DNA of 42,715 nucleotides from Microcoleus sp. FACHB-DQ6 (lineage in GTDB: Bacteria; Cyanobacteriota; Cyanobacteriia; Cyanobacteriales; Microcoleaceae): positions 1 through 42,715 of the forward strand of contig JACJNV010000065.1 of assembly GCA_014695175.1 (NCBI GenBank), in the 5' to 3' direction. Below are positions 7,695-16,829 of this stretch, piece by piece. Every line of letters starts with the position of its first letter. Position 1 is the first letter of the stretch. The notes under the pieces were generated by a model, which made no database searches, had not been told where the DNA came from, and saw nothing but the letters and a program-made list of their open reading frames with translations. Both the position numbers and the translations under genes were made by a program.

Positions 7695-8993
7695 TTAAAT
7701 ACTTGCCATTACTTCACGCGCGGCAGCCAAAGTTCGATCGACATCTTCGTCAGTATGAGCCAAAGAAGTAAATCCAGCCTCAAACTGCGAAGGAGCCAGG
7801 TAAATTCCGTGTTCCAACATTCCCCGGTGAAAGCGGCTGAACTTCGTCAAATCCGACTTCTTCGCATCCTCGTAATTGTGAACCGGGCCAGCCGCAAAAA
7901 ACAAGCCAAACATCCCGCTAATTTGCCCGCCGCAAGCCGCGTGCCCGGTTTCCTTAGCAATTTGTAGCAATCCCTCGGACAGTTTTTTAGTAATCTTATC
8001 CAACTGTTCGTAAGTGCCTGGTTTTTGCAGCAATTCCAAAGTCTTAATCCCAGCAGTCATCGCCAAAGGATTTCCCGAAAGCGTACCCGCTTGATACATC
8101 GGGCCAGCAGGAGCCACCATCCCCATAATATCCCGCCTTCCCCCGTAAGCTCCCACCGGCAAACCGCCACCGATAACTTTACCCAAAGTAGTCAAATCCG
8201 GGGTGACACCGAATCTTTCCTGAGCTCCGCCGTAGGCGATGCGGAAACCGGTCATTACTTCATCAAAAACTAACAAAGCACCGTTATCTTTAGTAATTTC
8301 CCGCAAACCTTCGAGAAAACCTGCATCCGGGGTAATAAAACCGGCATTCCCCACCACTGGTTCGAGAATTACGCCTGCTATTTCGCCGGGATTTGCGGCA
8401 AATAAAGCTTTGACTGCTTCTAAGTCATTGTAGGGAGCGTTGAGGGTATTGGCAGTAGTGGATTCCGGGACGCCCGGAGAGTCGGGAAGGCCCAGAGTTG
8501 CAACGCCCGAACCGGCTTTTACCAAGAACATATCGGCGTGTCCGTGATAGCAGCCTTCAAATTTAATCAGTTTATCGCGTCGGGTGAAAGCTCGCATCAG
8601 CCGCAAAACGGCCATACAGGCTTCGGTGCCGGAGTTGACAAATCGCACCATTTCAATGCTGGGAACGGCATCGATGACCATTTCGGCCAGTACGTTTTCC
8701 AACACCGATGGTGCGCCGAAACTCGTACCTTTTTCTAAAGATTCGTGCAGCGCTTTGATGACTTCCGGGTGGGCGTGGCCGCAGATGGCCGGGCCCCAAG
8801 TGCCTACATAGTCAATGTATTGGTTTTCGTCAACGTCCCAAACATAGGCTCCTTTGACTCGATCGAATACAATGGGCTGTCCGCCTACGGATTTGAAGGC
8901 GCGCACGGGGGAACTGACGCCACCTGGCATCAACTTCTGGGCGGCGGCGAAAATTTCTTCTGATTTGGTCGTTTTCAAGGTTGTGGAAACCAA
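7695..8993 (-). CDS. hemL: Glutamate-1-semialdehyde 2,1-aminomutase
   Basis: Converts glutamate-1-semialdehyde to 5-aminolevulinate, the last step of the C5 route to tetrapyrroles (chlorophyll, haem, bilins), as a soluble PLP enzyme. The PLP lysine is in [17 protein letters not shown], and the motif [19 protein letters not shown] is typical of the family. The longest frame begins at 9107, but I prefer a TTG start at 8993 ([19 protein letters not shown]): it gives 432 residues, the usual cyanobacterial length, and has AAGGAG 6 bases upstream (9000-9005). The extra 38 residues of the longer frame (rich in Asn, Leu and Tyr) do not look like hemL. Confidence 0.95.
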   Translation of the reverse strand: MVSTTLKTTKSEEIFAAAQKLMPGGVSSPVRAFKSVGGQPIVFDRVKGAYVWDVDENQYIDYVGTWGPAICGHAHPEVIKALHESLEKGTSFGAPSVLENVLAEMVIDAVPSIEMVRFVNSGTEACMAVLRLMRAFTRRDKLIKFEGCYHGHADMFLVKAGSGVATLGLPDSPGVPESTTANTLNAPYNDLEAVKALFAANPGEIAGVILEPVVGNAGFITPDAGFLEGLREITKDNGALLVFDEVMTGFRIAYGGAQERFGVTPDLTTLGKVIGGGLPVGAYGGRRDIMGMVAPAGPMYQAGTLSGNPLAMTAGIKTLELLQKPGTYEQLDKITKKLSEGLLQIAKETGHAACGGQISGMFGLFFAAGPVHNYEDAKKSDLTKFSRFHRGMLEHGIYLAPSQFEAGFTSLAHTDEDVDRTLAAAREVMASI

Positions 8994-8999
8994 TGTTTT

Positions 9000-9005
9000 C
9001 TCCTT
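9000..9005 (-). promoter_or_regulatory. Shine-Dalgarno site that decides the hemL start
   Basis: AAGGAG on the minus strand, 6 bases upstream of the TTG at 8993. It supports the TTG over the in-frame ATG at 9107. Confidence 0.75.
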
Positions 9006-9344
9006 AGTGAACGTCTGTTGTTGGTAGAATAATTTTATAGCCAGTTCAACATAAAGGTTAGGTCGATTCAAGGAAACTATTCTAGTAGATTTTAGGGTAC
9101 AAACCAATGAGTAGCAATACTAGCTTGGGTTTTTTAGGCTTTGTCGCACTAGCACCGTGAAGCGAAGCTATCCCGTAGGGAATCGCCCTAAAATGTAATT
9201 TTTTGTAAAATACTTCTTGACAATTTAGCCATCACTTGCTCAATCTTCTCTCTTCCTCTGCCTCTTCTGCGTTCTCTGCGGTTAATAAAAAAACAATCTC
9301 CGACAGGAAAGCGTTAATCTATATTACAAAGTTGAAATAAAATT
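9006..9344. other. Intergenic region hemL-hisI with dispersed cyanobacterial repeats
   Basis: The divergent promoters of hemL and hisI must lie here. Two common repeat types are visible: AAGCTATCCCGTAGGGAATC (about 9167-9186), whose centre TCCCGTAGGGA is palindromic, and a pyrimidine-rich repeat ending TTCTCTGCGGTTAAT (about 9271-9286). The latter resembles, inverted, the sequence at 21289-21308. No gene is seen. Confidence 0.5.
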
Positions 9345-9995
9345 ATGTCTACTACTGATTTATCGAGTTTGAGCCGATCGATCCCAATTGAAAAGATTCG
9401 TTACGACGATCGCGGTTTAGTGCCTGCGATCGTCCAAGATTATTTGGACGGTACGGTGTTAATGATGGCCTGGATGAATCGGGAGTCGCTGCAAAAAACG
9501 CTCTCTACCGGGCAAACTTGGTTCTGGAGTCGTTCTCGTTGCGAATTGTGGCCAAAAGGCGCGACTTCGGGACACATTCAAAATGTCAAAGGGCTGCGTT
9601 ACGACTGCGATAGCGATGCTTTGCTAGTCACTGTCGAACAAGTCGGAGATATTGCTTGTCACACGGGAGAAAGAAGTTGTTTTCACCAAGTTGATGGGGA
9701 AATTTCACCGCCACCAGGGGATATGTTATCTCAATTATTTGCGGTAATTTGCGATCGCCGCGACCATCCTAACGAAAGTTCTTATACTTGCAAGTTGTTC
9801 GAGGGCGGCGACAACAAGATTCTCAAGAAAATTGGCGAAGAGTCGGCGGAAGTTGTGATGGCTTGCAAAGATGACGACAAAGAGGGGATTGCTGGGGAAG
9901 TTGCGGATTTATTTTATCACGCTTTGGTTGCTTTGGCTCACCATCAAGTTGATTTAAGAGCAGTTTACCGCAAATTGGGCGATCGACGAAAATAA
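9345..9995 (+). CDS. hisI: Bifunctional phosphoribosyl-AMP cyclohydrolase / phosphoribosyl-ATP pyrophosphatase
   Basis: Catalyses histidine-synthesis steps 2 and 3. The 216-residue protein has the HisI domain first (about 20-115: [20 protein letters not shown], metal-binding YDCDSDALL, and [13 protein letters not shown]) and the HisE domain second (about 125-210: [20 protein letters not shown] then [10 protein letters not shown]). The length is normal for the fused bacterial form (HisIE). It stands alone here, as his genes usually do in cyanobacteria, which do not group them in one operon. Confidence 0.95.
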   Translation: MSTTDLSSLSRSIPIEKIRYDDRGLVPAIVQDYLDGTVLMMAWMNRESLQKTLSTGQTWFWSRSRCELWPKGATSGHIQNVKGLRYDCDSDALLVTVEQVGDIACHTGERSCFHQVDGEISPPPGDMLSQLFAVICDRRDHPNESSYTCKLFEGGDNKILKKIGEESAEVVMACKDDDKEGIAGEVADLFYHALVALAHHQVDLRAVYRKLGDRRK

Positions 9996-10073
9996 ATTAG
10001 TTAGTTGACGGTTAACTGTTGACTGTTGACTGTTAATGCTAACAACTACAGTCTTGGACGCACGCGGGGTCAC

Positions 10074-10140
10074 AAACCCGGTTTCTCTGAAAAATCGTGG
10101 TATCGAACCGAGAGATATTGACGCAGAAACCGGTTTTTTT
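10074..10140 (+). terminator. Terminator built from the AAACCCGGTTTCT repeat
   Basis: AAACCCGGTTTCT (10074-10086) pairs with AGAAACCGGTTT (10125-10136), followed by a run of T. It can end hisI transcription, and the convergent MFS gene begins its 3' end just after it. The same arms recur at 16761 and 24535. A heptamer array (ACTGTTG-type, about 10014-10035) precedes it. Confidence 0.7.
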
Positions 10141-10170
10141 TGGTCTTAGTCCTAAACGAACAACTGAATA

Positions 10171-11430
10171 TTAGATTCTACTTTTCAACATTCGATCGAG
10201 CTTTTGCAAAATAAAAATAGCCGCGCCGACACTCAAAGCCAAACCCAACCAAAAATTATCCGCCGCCCATTTACCTCTATCCAAAGCCAAACCGCCCAGC
10301 GGCGGCCCGATTAAATAGCCGATCGCCCAACACTGAGAATTAACCGCCAAATACACGCCGCGCAAAGACTCGGGCGCTAAATCCACCACCAAAGCCGAAG
10401 CAAAAGGCGTATAAGCAACAGTCGCAACCGACAAAAAGCTCAAGCCTAAAACAGCTAAAAATAGATTGCCAGTTGCAGCCATTCCCGTCAAGCCGATCGC
10501 AATAAATCCCATTCCCCACAGCAGCGCAGAAATCATCAAAGCTTTTGGATGGGAAAATGGCCTCAAAGCTTTAACAACCGGCAGTTGCAAAGCCACAGTT
10601 AAAAACGTACTAAAAGCAAACAAAACGGTAATTGTACCTGTTGAGAAGCCTTTTCCCGATGTCCCCACCGCGACAAACTTGCTAAAGTACAGCGGCATTG
10701 TCGTTTGGATTTGGGAAATATATAATGTGAACAGAGTATTTACTAAAGCATAAACTAGAAGACTGCGATCGCTCAGCGCCACCATCCAGCCATTTTCCCG
10801 ATTGTTTTTGCCTCTATCCGCTGAATTAACTGGTTTGTAGGTTTCGGCGATCGCGATCGCCACCACCGCAAACAGCACTAAAAACGAGATACCATCAATA
10901 ATAAAGAGCGATCGATAGTTTCCCGTTAACTCAATCAACAAACCGCCCAAAATAATCCCAACTTGCAAACCCAAATTATCAGCAAGCCGCGTCAAAGCAA
11001 AAGCCTCCTGTCGCTGTTCGCCCTCCGTTAAATCCGCCACCATCGTCTCGGTTGGAGGCCAATACAAACCCACCCCAAAACCCATCAGTAAATTGCCCGC
11101 AATTAAGCCAACGAAATCATTAGTCGCCGCCAGTACAAAAGAAGCCACAGCACAAATAACTGCCGCCAGCAATAAAGTTCGCCGCCTTCCCCAAAATTTT
11201 GAATCGCAAAAAGAACCGCCCAAAACGCGGCCCAAAATTCCCGAAACTGAACCGCTACCCAAACCAATCCCAACAGCAGTAGCAGATAAACCCACGCGAT
11301 CGACAAAAAATATCGGCGCGTAAAATAAAGTAAAACCGGTGCCACTTTGGGAGAGGAATCTGCCGGCAGCAAGAATCCAGACTTGAGGGGGGAGACGGGG
11401 CAACCAAGAGGATAATTGAAATTTAGGCAT
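10171..11430 (-). CDS. Major facilitator superfamily transporter
   Basis: 419 residues with about twelve hydrophobic segments, an inner-membrane secondary transporter. The loop between helices 2 and 3 (GRVLGGSFCDSKFWGRRRTL) is the MFS signature of the GxLxDrxGrR type. The central loop (ETYKPVNSADRGKNNRENGW) splits the two six-helix halves. The family resembles drug- or sugar-efflux MFS proteins, but nothing in the sequence or neighbourhood gives the substrate. Transcription is convergent with hisI. Confidence 0.85.
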   Translation of the reverse strand: MPKFQLSSWLPRLPPQVWILAAGRFLSQSGTGFTLFYAPIFFVDRVGLSATAVGIGLGSGSVSGILGRVLGGSFCDSKFWGRRRTLLLAAVICAVASFVLAATNDFVGLIAGNLLMGFGVGLYWPPTETMVADLTEGEQRQEAFALTRLADNLGLQVGIILGGLLIELTGNYRSLFIIDGISFLVLFAVVAIAIAETYKPVNSADRGKNNRENGWMVALSDRSLLVYALVNTLFTLYISQIQTTMPLYFSKFVAVGTSGKGFSTGTITVLFAFSTFLTVALQLPVVKALRPFSHPKALMISALLWGMGFIAIGLTGMAATGNLFLAVLGLSFLSVATVAYTPFASALVVDLAPESLRGVYLAVNSQCWAIGYLIGPPLGGLALDRGKWAADNFWLGLALSVGAAIFILQKLDRMLKSRI

Positions 11431-11752
11431 ATACAGTTGAATTAGGAGTTATTTCTGGACGCAGAAACCTGGTTTTTTATAAAAAAAATACGTTACGGTG
11501 TTTAATCAGGGTCAACAACAGATGTCTTTGGCCGCAGTGCATAAGTCCTGTGAGTAATTATTAATTTATTCCGTACTTTTTCCGAATTAGTATTAGTTAA
11601 CCGAAGTGATGACAAACATAAGTGAGCTTAACAATTCTTCAGGGTATGTTACACAAAAGTTACCATTAATTTAAAAATACTTAACAGAATTTTAGAAAAA
11701 AGTTAGTTAAACTCTAGAAAAGGCAGAAGAAAATTTTAGAGGGTCGAATTAT
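11431..11752. other. Intergenic region with a half copy of the CCGG repeat and a TAAGTCCTG word
   Basis: Holds AGAAACCTGG followed by TTTTTTAT (11463-11480), then GTGCATAAGTCCTG (11537-11550), the same two-part arrangement as at 24582-24614 and 25988-26024. The right part is AT-rich (11630-11720) and probably carries the promoter of the following membrane-protein gene. No gene seen. Confidence 0.5.
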
Positions 11753-12259
11753 ATGACAGCTATTACAACATCAAGAGTGGAATCAATCAAACCGCGCTGG
11801 CAAGCAATTGTCATGGTGGCCCTAATTTTTTGGCTCAGCGTTAGCCTGATTTTGGATCTAGTAATTATGCCCAGTCTCTACGTATCTGGCATGATGACAT
11901 CTCCCGAGTTTACAACGGCCGGGAATTTAATGTTCTGGGGATTCAACCGGGTTGAGTTAATCTGTTCGGGCCTGGTGGCAACGGGTTTGATGGTTTTGAG
12001 CAATTTAGTCGGTGACTTCGGCAAGCGCAGCCGCACAGCAATCTTATTATCATTGGTACTTCTGGCGATCGCCCTGATTGACACCTACGGCCTGACACCC
12101 CAAATGAGCGCCCTAGGAATCCAGCTAAATCTGTTCGGTGAAACAGCAGAAGTGCCCGCCGGGATGAATCTACTGCACCAAGGCTATTTTGCATTGGAAG
12201 CGCTGAAGTTGGGTGTCGCCGGTACGCTGCTGGGCTGGTGCTACCAAAACCAAGTTTAA
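11753..12259 (+). CDS. Conserved small four-helix membrane protein, function unknown
   Basis: 168 residues with four clear membrane segments: IVMVALIFWLSVSLILDLVI, VELICSGLVATGLMVLSNLV, TAILLSLVLLAIALIDTYGL, and the last near EALKLGVAGTLLGWCYQ. The pattern (W.S..L..D..V.P near the first helix, an H-Q-G-Y/F loop before the last) recalls DUF4149-type proteins, but I cannot place it firmly. AGAGGG lies 10-15 bases upstream of the ATG as a possible ribosome site. A strong palindromic terminator follows at 12307. It is a single-gene unit, with no partner suggested by its neighbours. Confidence 0.7.
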   Translation: MTAITTSRVESIKPRWQAIVMVALIFWLSVSLILDLVIMPSLYVSGMMTSPEFTTAGNLMFWGFNRVELICSGLVATGLMVLSNLVGDFGKRSRTAILLSLVLLAIALIDTYGLTPQMSALGIQLNLFGETAEVPAGMNLLHQGYFALEALKLGVAGTLLGWCYQNQV

Positions 12260-12306
12260 TCGACACAATGCTGAGATGTTGAGTGCAGAAAAAAAACTCA
12301 ACCAGC

Positions 12307-12336
12307 AGCGGGGGGCGTGAATTCACGCCCCCCGCT
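12307..12336 (+). terminator. Perfect 30-bp palindrome followed by T-rich tract
   Basis: A perfect inverted repeat of 15 bp per arm centred on GAATTC, with a GC-rich outer stem (AGCGGGGGG pairing with CCCCCCGCT), followed by AATTTTTC. It acts most likely as the terminator of the membrane-protein gene. Confidence 0.75.
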
Positions 12337-12339
12337 AAT

Positions 12340-12720
12340 TTTTCAAATTTTAACGCGATCGAAAACGAATCGAAAACGAGGCTTGAATTGCAGCCATTCT
12401 GTATTCATCGGCGTTAATCTGTGTTTATCTGCCCTCATCTGCGGTTAAAACAAGAGAATGTATTAACTAACCGCAGATAACAATGGATTGACGCTAATTC
12501 ACGCAGATGAAGAGAATAGAGACATGAATAATCTCCGATGCTAACAGATTGGATATAACTATATTTTCAAGTTTCCTGACCAGCCCAAAAACGGATACAA
12601 GCCCCCAACTCCAGTGGTTGAGAACTCAGAATTTTAGACTCTTGTTCAAACTCCTAGATTCATCTGTGGAGTAAATCTAAAATCTAAAATCTAAAATCTA
12701 AAATCGACCGACGCCCCGCC
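12340..12720. other. Intergenic region with TCTGCGGTTA inverted repeats and an AAAATCT heptamer array
   Basis: CATCTGCGGTTAA (12438-12450) and TAACCGCAGATAAC (12468-12481) are inverted copies, with another CGCAGATGAAGAG at about 12501. Further on, GGATACAAGCCCCCA (12594-12608) and an array of AAATCTA heptamers (12673-12705) form a two-part module also found at 13689-13752. No gene is seen. Confidence 0.55.
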
Positions 12721-13014
12721 CTACTCGGATGCTTCCGGTAAATCTGCTTTTGGCCACAGCAAGCGCAAGCCCATTACCGCAAATCCGATCGCGGCGAGCC
12801 CCTTTACCAGTCGTTCCGGCAACACCTCTGCGGTGCTGAAGCCGATCGCCACGCCGATTAAACTCGCCAGCAGCAGCGCCGACGCCGTACCGAAAAATAC
12901 AGCCCGCGGCGAGTTACAACTGCTGCCCAGGGCGATCGCAGCTAATTGACTTTTGTCTCCCAATTCTGACAAAAACACTGTAATAAAACTGATTCCCAAA
13001 AGTTGCCAGTCCAT
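12721..13014 (-). CDS. Half-size GDT1/TMEM165 (UPF0016) family transporter, second of a pair
   Basis: 97 residues with three membrane segments and one ExGDKS motif (FLSELGDKSQLAAIALG). Full-size GDT1 proteins have six helices and two such motifs facing each other; here the two halves are separate genes (see 13075-13548). The family moves Mn2+ or Ca2+ in exchange for protons, and paired half-size Mn exporters have been described in Synechocystis (Hmx1/Hmx2, from memory). The two products probably work as a heteromer exporting Mn2+. The gap of 60 bp suggests one operon. Confidence 0.8.
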   Translation of the reverse strand: MDWQLLGISFITVFLSELGDKSQLAAIALGSSCNSPRAVFFGTASALLLASLIGVAIGFSTAEVLPERLVKGLAAIGFAVMGLRLLWPKADLPEASE

Positions 13015-13074
13015 ATTTTTTTCAGTTCTTAGTTAGCTATTGTAGAAATCTACGACTTACCGACAGGCAGACAA

Positions 13075-13548
13075 TTAACCCAGCACTTCCCACAGCAGAA
13101 CCGCCGAAATTGCCAGCAAAATCACTCCGGCTGCTCTCTCCAAAGTTCTCGGAGCAATCCGACTAGCCAGCCACCTTCCCAGCAACACCCCCAGCAAACT
13201 GGTTGCTATCAAAGCCGAACCCGCACCCGCAAACACGATCCAAGGATTTCGAGATTCAGCCGTCATCAGCAAAATTGCGAGCTGAGTTTTGTCTCCAATT
13301 TCAGCTAAAAAAATAGTTGCAAAAGTCGAAGCAAAAACTGCCCAGTGCTTCGACTTCAGTTTCTTTTGTTCCTGACAAATATCGGGATTTACAGTCCCTG
13401 AGAGTTCAGCGGGCTCCGGGGTTAAAGCAGCACAAATATCAGTAACCTCTTTTATTTGTAGTTGTACCTGTTGTGGCAAATCATAATTGAGGTTTACTGA
13501 GTCAGAAGCAGACAAGCTTGGCGGAACAGAATCAAGTTTCACGGGCAA
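13075..13548 (-). CDS. Half-size GDT1/TMEM165 (UPF0016) family transporter, first of a pair
   Basis: 157 residues. The C-terminal 90 residues are the three-helix half with the motif FLAEIGDKTQLAILLM, the metal-binding ExGDKT signature. The first 65 residues (MPVKLDSVPPSLSAS to KKLKSKH) are a polar extension, not part of the transporter fold; an internal start is not obvious. It lies upstream of the second half-size gene on the same strand, and the two together rebuild a six-helix transporter. Ca2+ rather than Mn2+ transport remains possible. Confidence 0.8.
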   Translation of the reverse strand: MPVKLDSVPPSLSASDSVNLNYDLPQQVQLQIKEVTDICAALTPEPAELSGTVNPDICQEQKKLKSKHWAVFASTFATIFLAEIGDKTQLAILLMTAESRNPWIVFAGAGSALIATSLLGVLLGRWLASRIAPRTLERAAGVILLAISAVLLWEVLG

Positions 13549-13721
13549 TGAGTGCTAAAAGCTATTTATTTTTGACTTGTACTTTTGATTCTAACTCTCT
13601 CTGTGCCTGCTTTTACCAAACCAGGGTCATCTTTTTCCCCCGAGCTTTCAGCAACTGATTCCTGGAACCACTCACCGCACCCACAAAGGGATACAAGCCC
13701 CCAGATTTATAGGTCGAGTCA

Positions 13722-13752
13722 ATCTAAAATCTAAAATCTAAAATCTAAAATT
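13722..13752. repeat. AAAATCT heptamer array
   Basis: About four tandem AATCTAA units just past the 3' end of upp, preceded by GGGATACAAGCCCCCAGATT at 13688. The order of the two parts is the same as at 12594-12705. Confidence 0.7.
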
Positions 13753-13767
13753 GACTGACTGACTTGT

Positions 13768-14418
13768 TCATGTGCCGTAAGTTCGATCGCCCGCATCTCC
13801 CAAACCAGGTACAATAAAGCCCTGTTCGTTGACTATTTCGTCGATCGTTGCCGTGTAAATCATCAAACTCGGGTACTCTGCACTCAGCCTCTTCAAAGCC
13901 GGAGGAGCAGCCACCACAGAGATAATCCGAATCAAGCTCGGGTCAATTCCCCGCTTCGTCAATTCCTGCATTGTCGCTATAATCGTGCCGCCAGTCGCCA
14001 GCATCGGCTCGCTAATTATCACCCGCGTTTCCGGGTTAAACTGCGCCGGCAATTTGTTCAAATAACAAGTCGGTTGCAGCGTCTCCTCATTTCTTGCCAT
14101 GCCGAGGTGGTAAACCGAAGCCAGCGGTACAACCGTCTGAATTCCTTCGAGCAGTGCCAAACCCGCCCGCAAAATCGGTACCACAACTAACGGAGCTTCC
14201 GGGTTGATAAAAGTCGCCGGACATTCTGCTAAAGGCGTCTGCACTGTGGTTTCCACTGTCGGCAGCCATTCTCGAATCGCCTCGTAAGCCAGCCACCTTC
14301 CCAATTCTGTCATCGCAGAACGAAAAAGTACCGAGGGGGTGGCGGCGTCGCGGGCGACAGCCAGCCAGTGTTTAATTAACGGATGCGGGGGAACGTAAAC
14401 GCGCAGTTGCAGGGACAT
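13768..14418 (-). CDS. upp: Uracil phosphoribosyltransferase
   Basis: Makes UMP from uracil and PRPP (pyrimidine salvage), in the cytoplasm. 216 residues, close to the usual 208. VVVPILRAGLALLEGIQ is the conserved N-terminal block, and IISEPMLATGGTIIATMQEL is the PRPP-binding loop; most homologues have Asp where this one has Glu (EPMLATGG). The uracil-binding C-terminus FIVPGLGDAGDRTYGT is intact. Clear SD sequences are absent. The gene stands alone. Confidence 0.92.
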   Translation of the reverse strand: MSLQLRVYVPPHPLIKHWLAVARDAATPSVLFRSAMTELGRWLAYEAIREWLPTVETTVQTPLAECPATFINPEAPLVVVPILRAGLALLEGIQTVVPLASVYHLGMARNEETLQPTCYLNKLPAQFNPETRVIISEPMLATGGTIIATMQELTKRGIDPSLIRIISVVAAPPALKRLSAEYPSLMIYTATIDEIVNEQGFIVPGLGDAGDRTYGT

Positions 14419-15132
14419 TAGGAAATTGGGGAGAGTGCTAGGTTTGAGAAATTTTATGCGGTGCGATCGATCTTCTTCGAGGGCTTCCCCAACGGGCGAT
14501 CGATCGCTCTGTGCAACTTATCACATCCTTGAGGGCGCATACAAGCCAGAGATTGAGAATCGACATCTTGCACTATTTTTAAGATTGCCGTCACGGGTTC
14601 AAACCTCCGCCGGACTGCCGGACTATTGCAACAAGCAGCAGCCATCGGTTAGAACTGACATCTTGCACCATTGTTAATAAGCCTTTCACGGGCCGGCTCT
14701 CCTGGCCAACCCCTACTTCCCACAATAAAACTCACTCTTTGTCGAACCGGCCCGAAAGCCTGTTAAGCGAGAATTGTGCCAGATGTAAGTTAGAACCCAT
14801 TCGCAGATCGACCTTCATCAGCTTATTGAAATATTTTTCCAATAGTATTGACATTAATTAGCAACAAGGCTATAGTGATTTTTAGTGTTCTCCTCTCAAA
14901 GGATCGGCAGACGGGGGCAGTCGGCAATGGTAGACTGTTCCCGCATTTTTTTTTGAAGCAGGGGCATCGGGCATCGGGCATCGGGCATTGGGGATTGGAT
15001 ATTAGGCATTGGGCATTGCCGAACTTCGGTCTTCCTGACATCCGCTACATCCGCTACATAATCTGTTGCCGAACTTCTTGCTTGGGGAGCGATCGACTGT
15101 AAAATCATAGAAATATTAAGATTTTTAACCTA
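14419..15132. other. Large intergenic region with direct repeats and heptamer array
   Basis: 714 bp without a convincing gene. It contains a diverged direct repeat pair starting GACATCTTGCAC (14562 and 14657, each ending near CACGGG), an array of GGGCATC heptamers (about 14963-14989) that degrades into GGGCATTG-type units to 15018, and an inverted copy of the TAACGGATG repeat (about 15015-15081). The crtH promoter should lie in the last 60 bases. Confidence 0.6.
15015..15081 (-). repeat. Dispersed TAACGGATG-type repeat, copy 2
   Basis: On the minus strand: GAAGTTCGGCAACAGATTAT, GTAGCGGATG twice, then GTCAGGAAGACCGAAGTTCG. It matches the order of words in copy 1 at 2150-2240 with a few base changes. 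It lies just upstream of crtH. Confidence 0.75.
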
Positions 15133-16677
15133 ATGTCAGCTCCTACCCAATCCCAGTTATTTTCTTCCAACTCCCGCCCAACAGAGCAAGAGTTTGATGT
15201 GATTGTCATCGGTTCCGGCATTGGTGGACTCGTGACAGCCACCCAGCTAGCGGCGAAGAAAGCCAAAGTTTTAGTGCTCGAAAGCTATACAATTCCGGGG
15301 GGTAGCGCTGGATATTTCGATCGAGAAGGCTACAGGTTTGATGTCGGCGCCTCCATGATTTTTGGCTTCGGACAGCGCGGTACCACCAACCTCCTCACCC
15401 GCGCCCTGAAAGCAGTCAACGTCACCTTAGAAACGATTCCCGACCCCGTACAGCTTCACTATCACTTACCCAGCGGCTTGGAACTTGAAGTACCCCAAGC
15501 TTATGATAAATATTTGCAAGAATTAACAGACAGGTTCCCTCACGAACGCGAAGGAATCCACAAATTTTACGGCGAATGCTGGAACGTCTTTAACTGCCTC
15601 AACGGGATGGAATTGCTATCCCTAGAAGAACCCGGATATCTAGTCCGAGTCTTTTTTCAGAATCCGTTAGCCTGTTTGGGATTAGTAAAATATCTGCCTC
15701 AAAATACTGGCGACATTGCGCGGCGCTACATAAAAGACCCTACTTTGCTGAAATTTATCGACATGGAATGCTACTACTGGTCTGTAGTACCCGCCGACTT
15801 GACGCCGATGATCAATGCCGGAATGGTATTTTCCGACAGACATTACGGCGGCATCAATTATCCCAAAGGCGGAGTCGGTCAAATCGCCCAAAAATTAGTA
15901 GAAGGATTAGAAAAATGCGGCGGGCAAATTCAATACAAAGCTAAGGCTAAAAAAATTATAACAGAAAACGGCCGCGCTGTCGGAGTCGAGCTAGCAACCG
16001 GCGAAGTTTACCGGGCAAAGCGGATAGTTTCTAACGCCACACGGTGGGATACTTTTGAGAAATTGCTGCCCGCCGAAGAGATGCCCGCTAGCGAGAAGAA
16101 ATGGCAGCAGCGCTATCAAAAAGCGCCCAGTTTCTTGAGTTTGCATTTGGGAGTGGAAGCAAGCGTAATCCCTGCGGGTAGTGCCTGCCACCACATTTTG
16201 TTAGAAGATTGGGACAAAATGGAAGCGCCGGAAGGAACAGTTTTGGTGTCAATCCCGACCGTGCTCGACCCGGATTTAGCTCCCGCAGGATATCACATAG
16301 TTCACGCTTTTACTTCGAGTTGGATGGAAGAGTGGGAAGGACTTTCGCAGCAGGAATACGAGGAGAAAAAGGAAGAGGCGGGAGGGAGAATTATTGAAAG
16401 ATTAGAAAAGATTTTTCCCGGTTTAGATGCCGGTTTGGATTATATGGAAGTTGGGACGGCGCGTTCTCACCGTCGCTTTTTGGGGCGCGAAGACGGAACT
16501 TACGGCCCGATTCCGCGACAGAAGCTAATGGGTTTGCTGGGAATGCCGTTTAATCGAACTTCTATGCCTGGTTTGTATTGTGTGGGCGACAGTACGTTTC
16601 CCGGACAGGGTTTAAATGCGGTGGCATTTTCTGGGTTTGCTTGCGCGCACCGAATTGCGGTTGATTTGGGTTTTTAG
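15133..16677 (+). CDS. crtH: Carotenoid isomerase (prolycopene isomerase, CrtH/CrtISO)
   Basis: Isomerises poly-cis-lycopene to all-trans-lycopene, completing the plant-type desaturation route in cyanobacteria; FAD-dependent and membrane-associated. 514 residues. The N-terminal dinucleotide-binding motif [20 protein letters not shown] is followed by [20 protein letters not shown], typical of the CrtI/CrtISO family. The C-terminal FAD motif is [20 protein letters not shown]. The block [20 protein letters not shown] and the [18 protein letters not shown] region favour CrtISO over CrtI-type desaturases or retinol saturases. A single-gene unit ending in a bidirectional terminator at 16761. Confidence 0.9.
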   Translation: MSAPTQSQLFSSNSRPTEQEFDVIVIGSGIGGLVTATQLAAKKAKVLVLESYTIPGGSAGYFDREGYRFDVGASMIFGFGQRGTTNLLTRALKAVNVTLETIPDPVQLHYHLPSGLELEVPQAYDKYLQELTDRFPHEREGIHKFYGECWNVFNCLNGMELLSLEEPGYLVRVFFQNPLACLGLVKYLPQNTGDIARRYIKDPTLLKFIDMECYYWSVVPADLTPMINAGMVFSDRHYGGINYPKGGVGQIAQKLVEGLEKCGGQIQYKAKAKKIITENGRAVGVELATGEVYRAKRIVSNATRWDTFEKLLPAEEMPASEKKWQQRYQKAPSFLSLHLGVEASVIPAGSACHHILLEDWDKMEAPEGTVLVSIPTVLDPDLAPAGYHIVHAFTSSWMEEWEGLSQQEYEEKKEEAGGRIIERLEKIFPGLDAGLDYMEVGTARSHRRFLGREDGTYGPIPRQKLMGLLGMPFNRTSMPGLYCVGDSTFPGQGLNAVAFSGFACAHRIAVDLGF

Positions 16678-16760
16678 CGGTCGTAGTAGGGTGCGTCAGA
16701 TTGTTCGCTTGAAATACGACATAAAATGTGAGTCTCCGGGGCAGCCTACAAAAAGACTAA

Positions 16761-16790
16761 AAACCCGGTTTCTGGAGAGAAACCGGGTTT
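16761..16790. terminator. Bidirectional terminator from the AAACCCGGTTTCT repeat
   Basis: AAACCCGGTTTCT and AGAAACCGGGTTT are perfect inverted arms around a 4-base loop, between the converging crtH and pentapeptide-repeat genes. Flanked by A and T stretches, it can stop both. Confidence 0.85.
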
Positions 16791-16829
16791 ATAACCTCAA
16801 AATTGGTGTTTTCCATTCTTTTAACGAGT

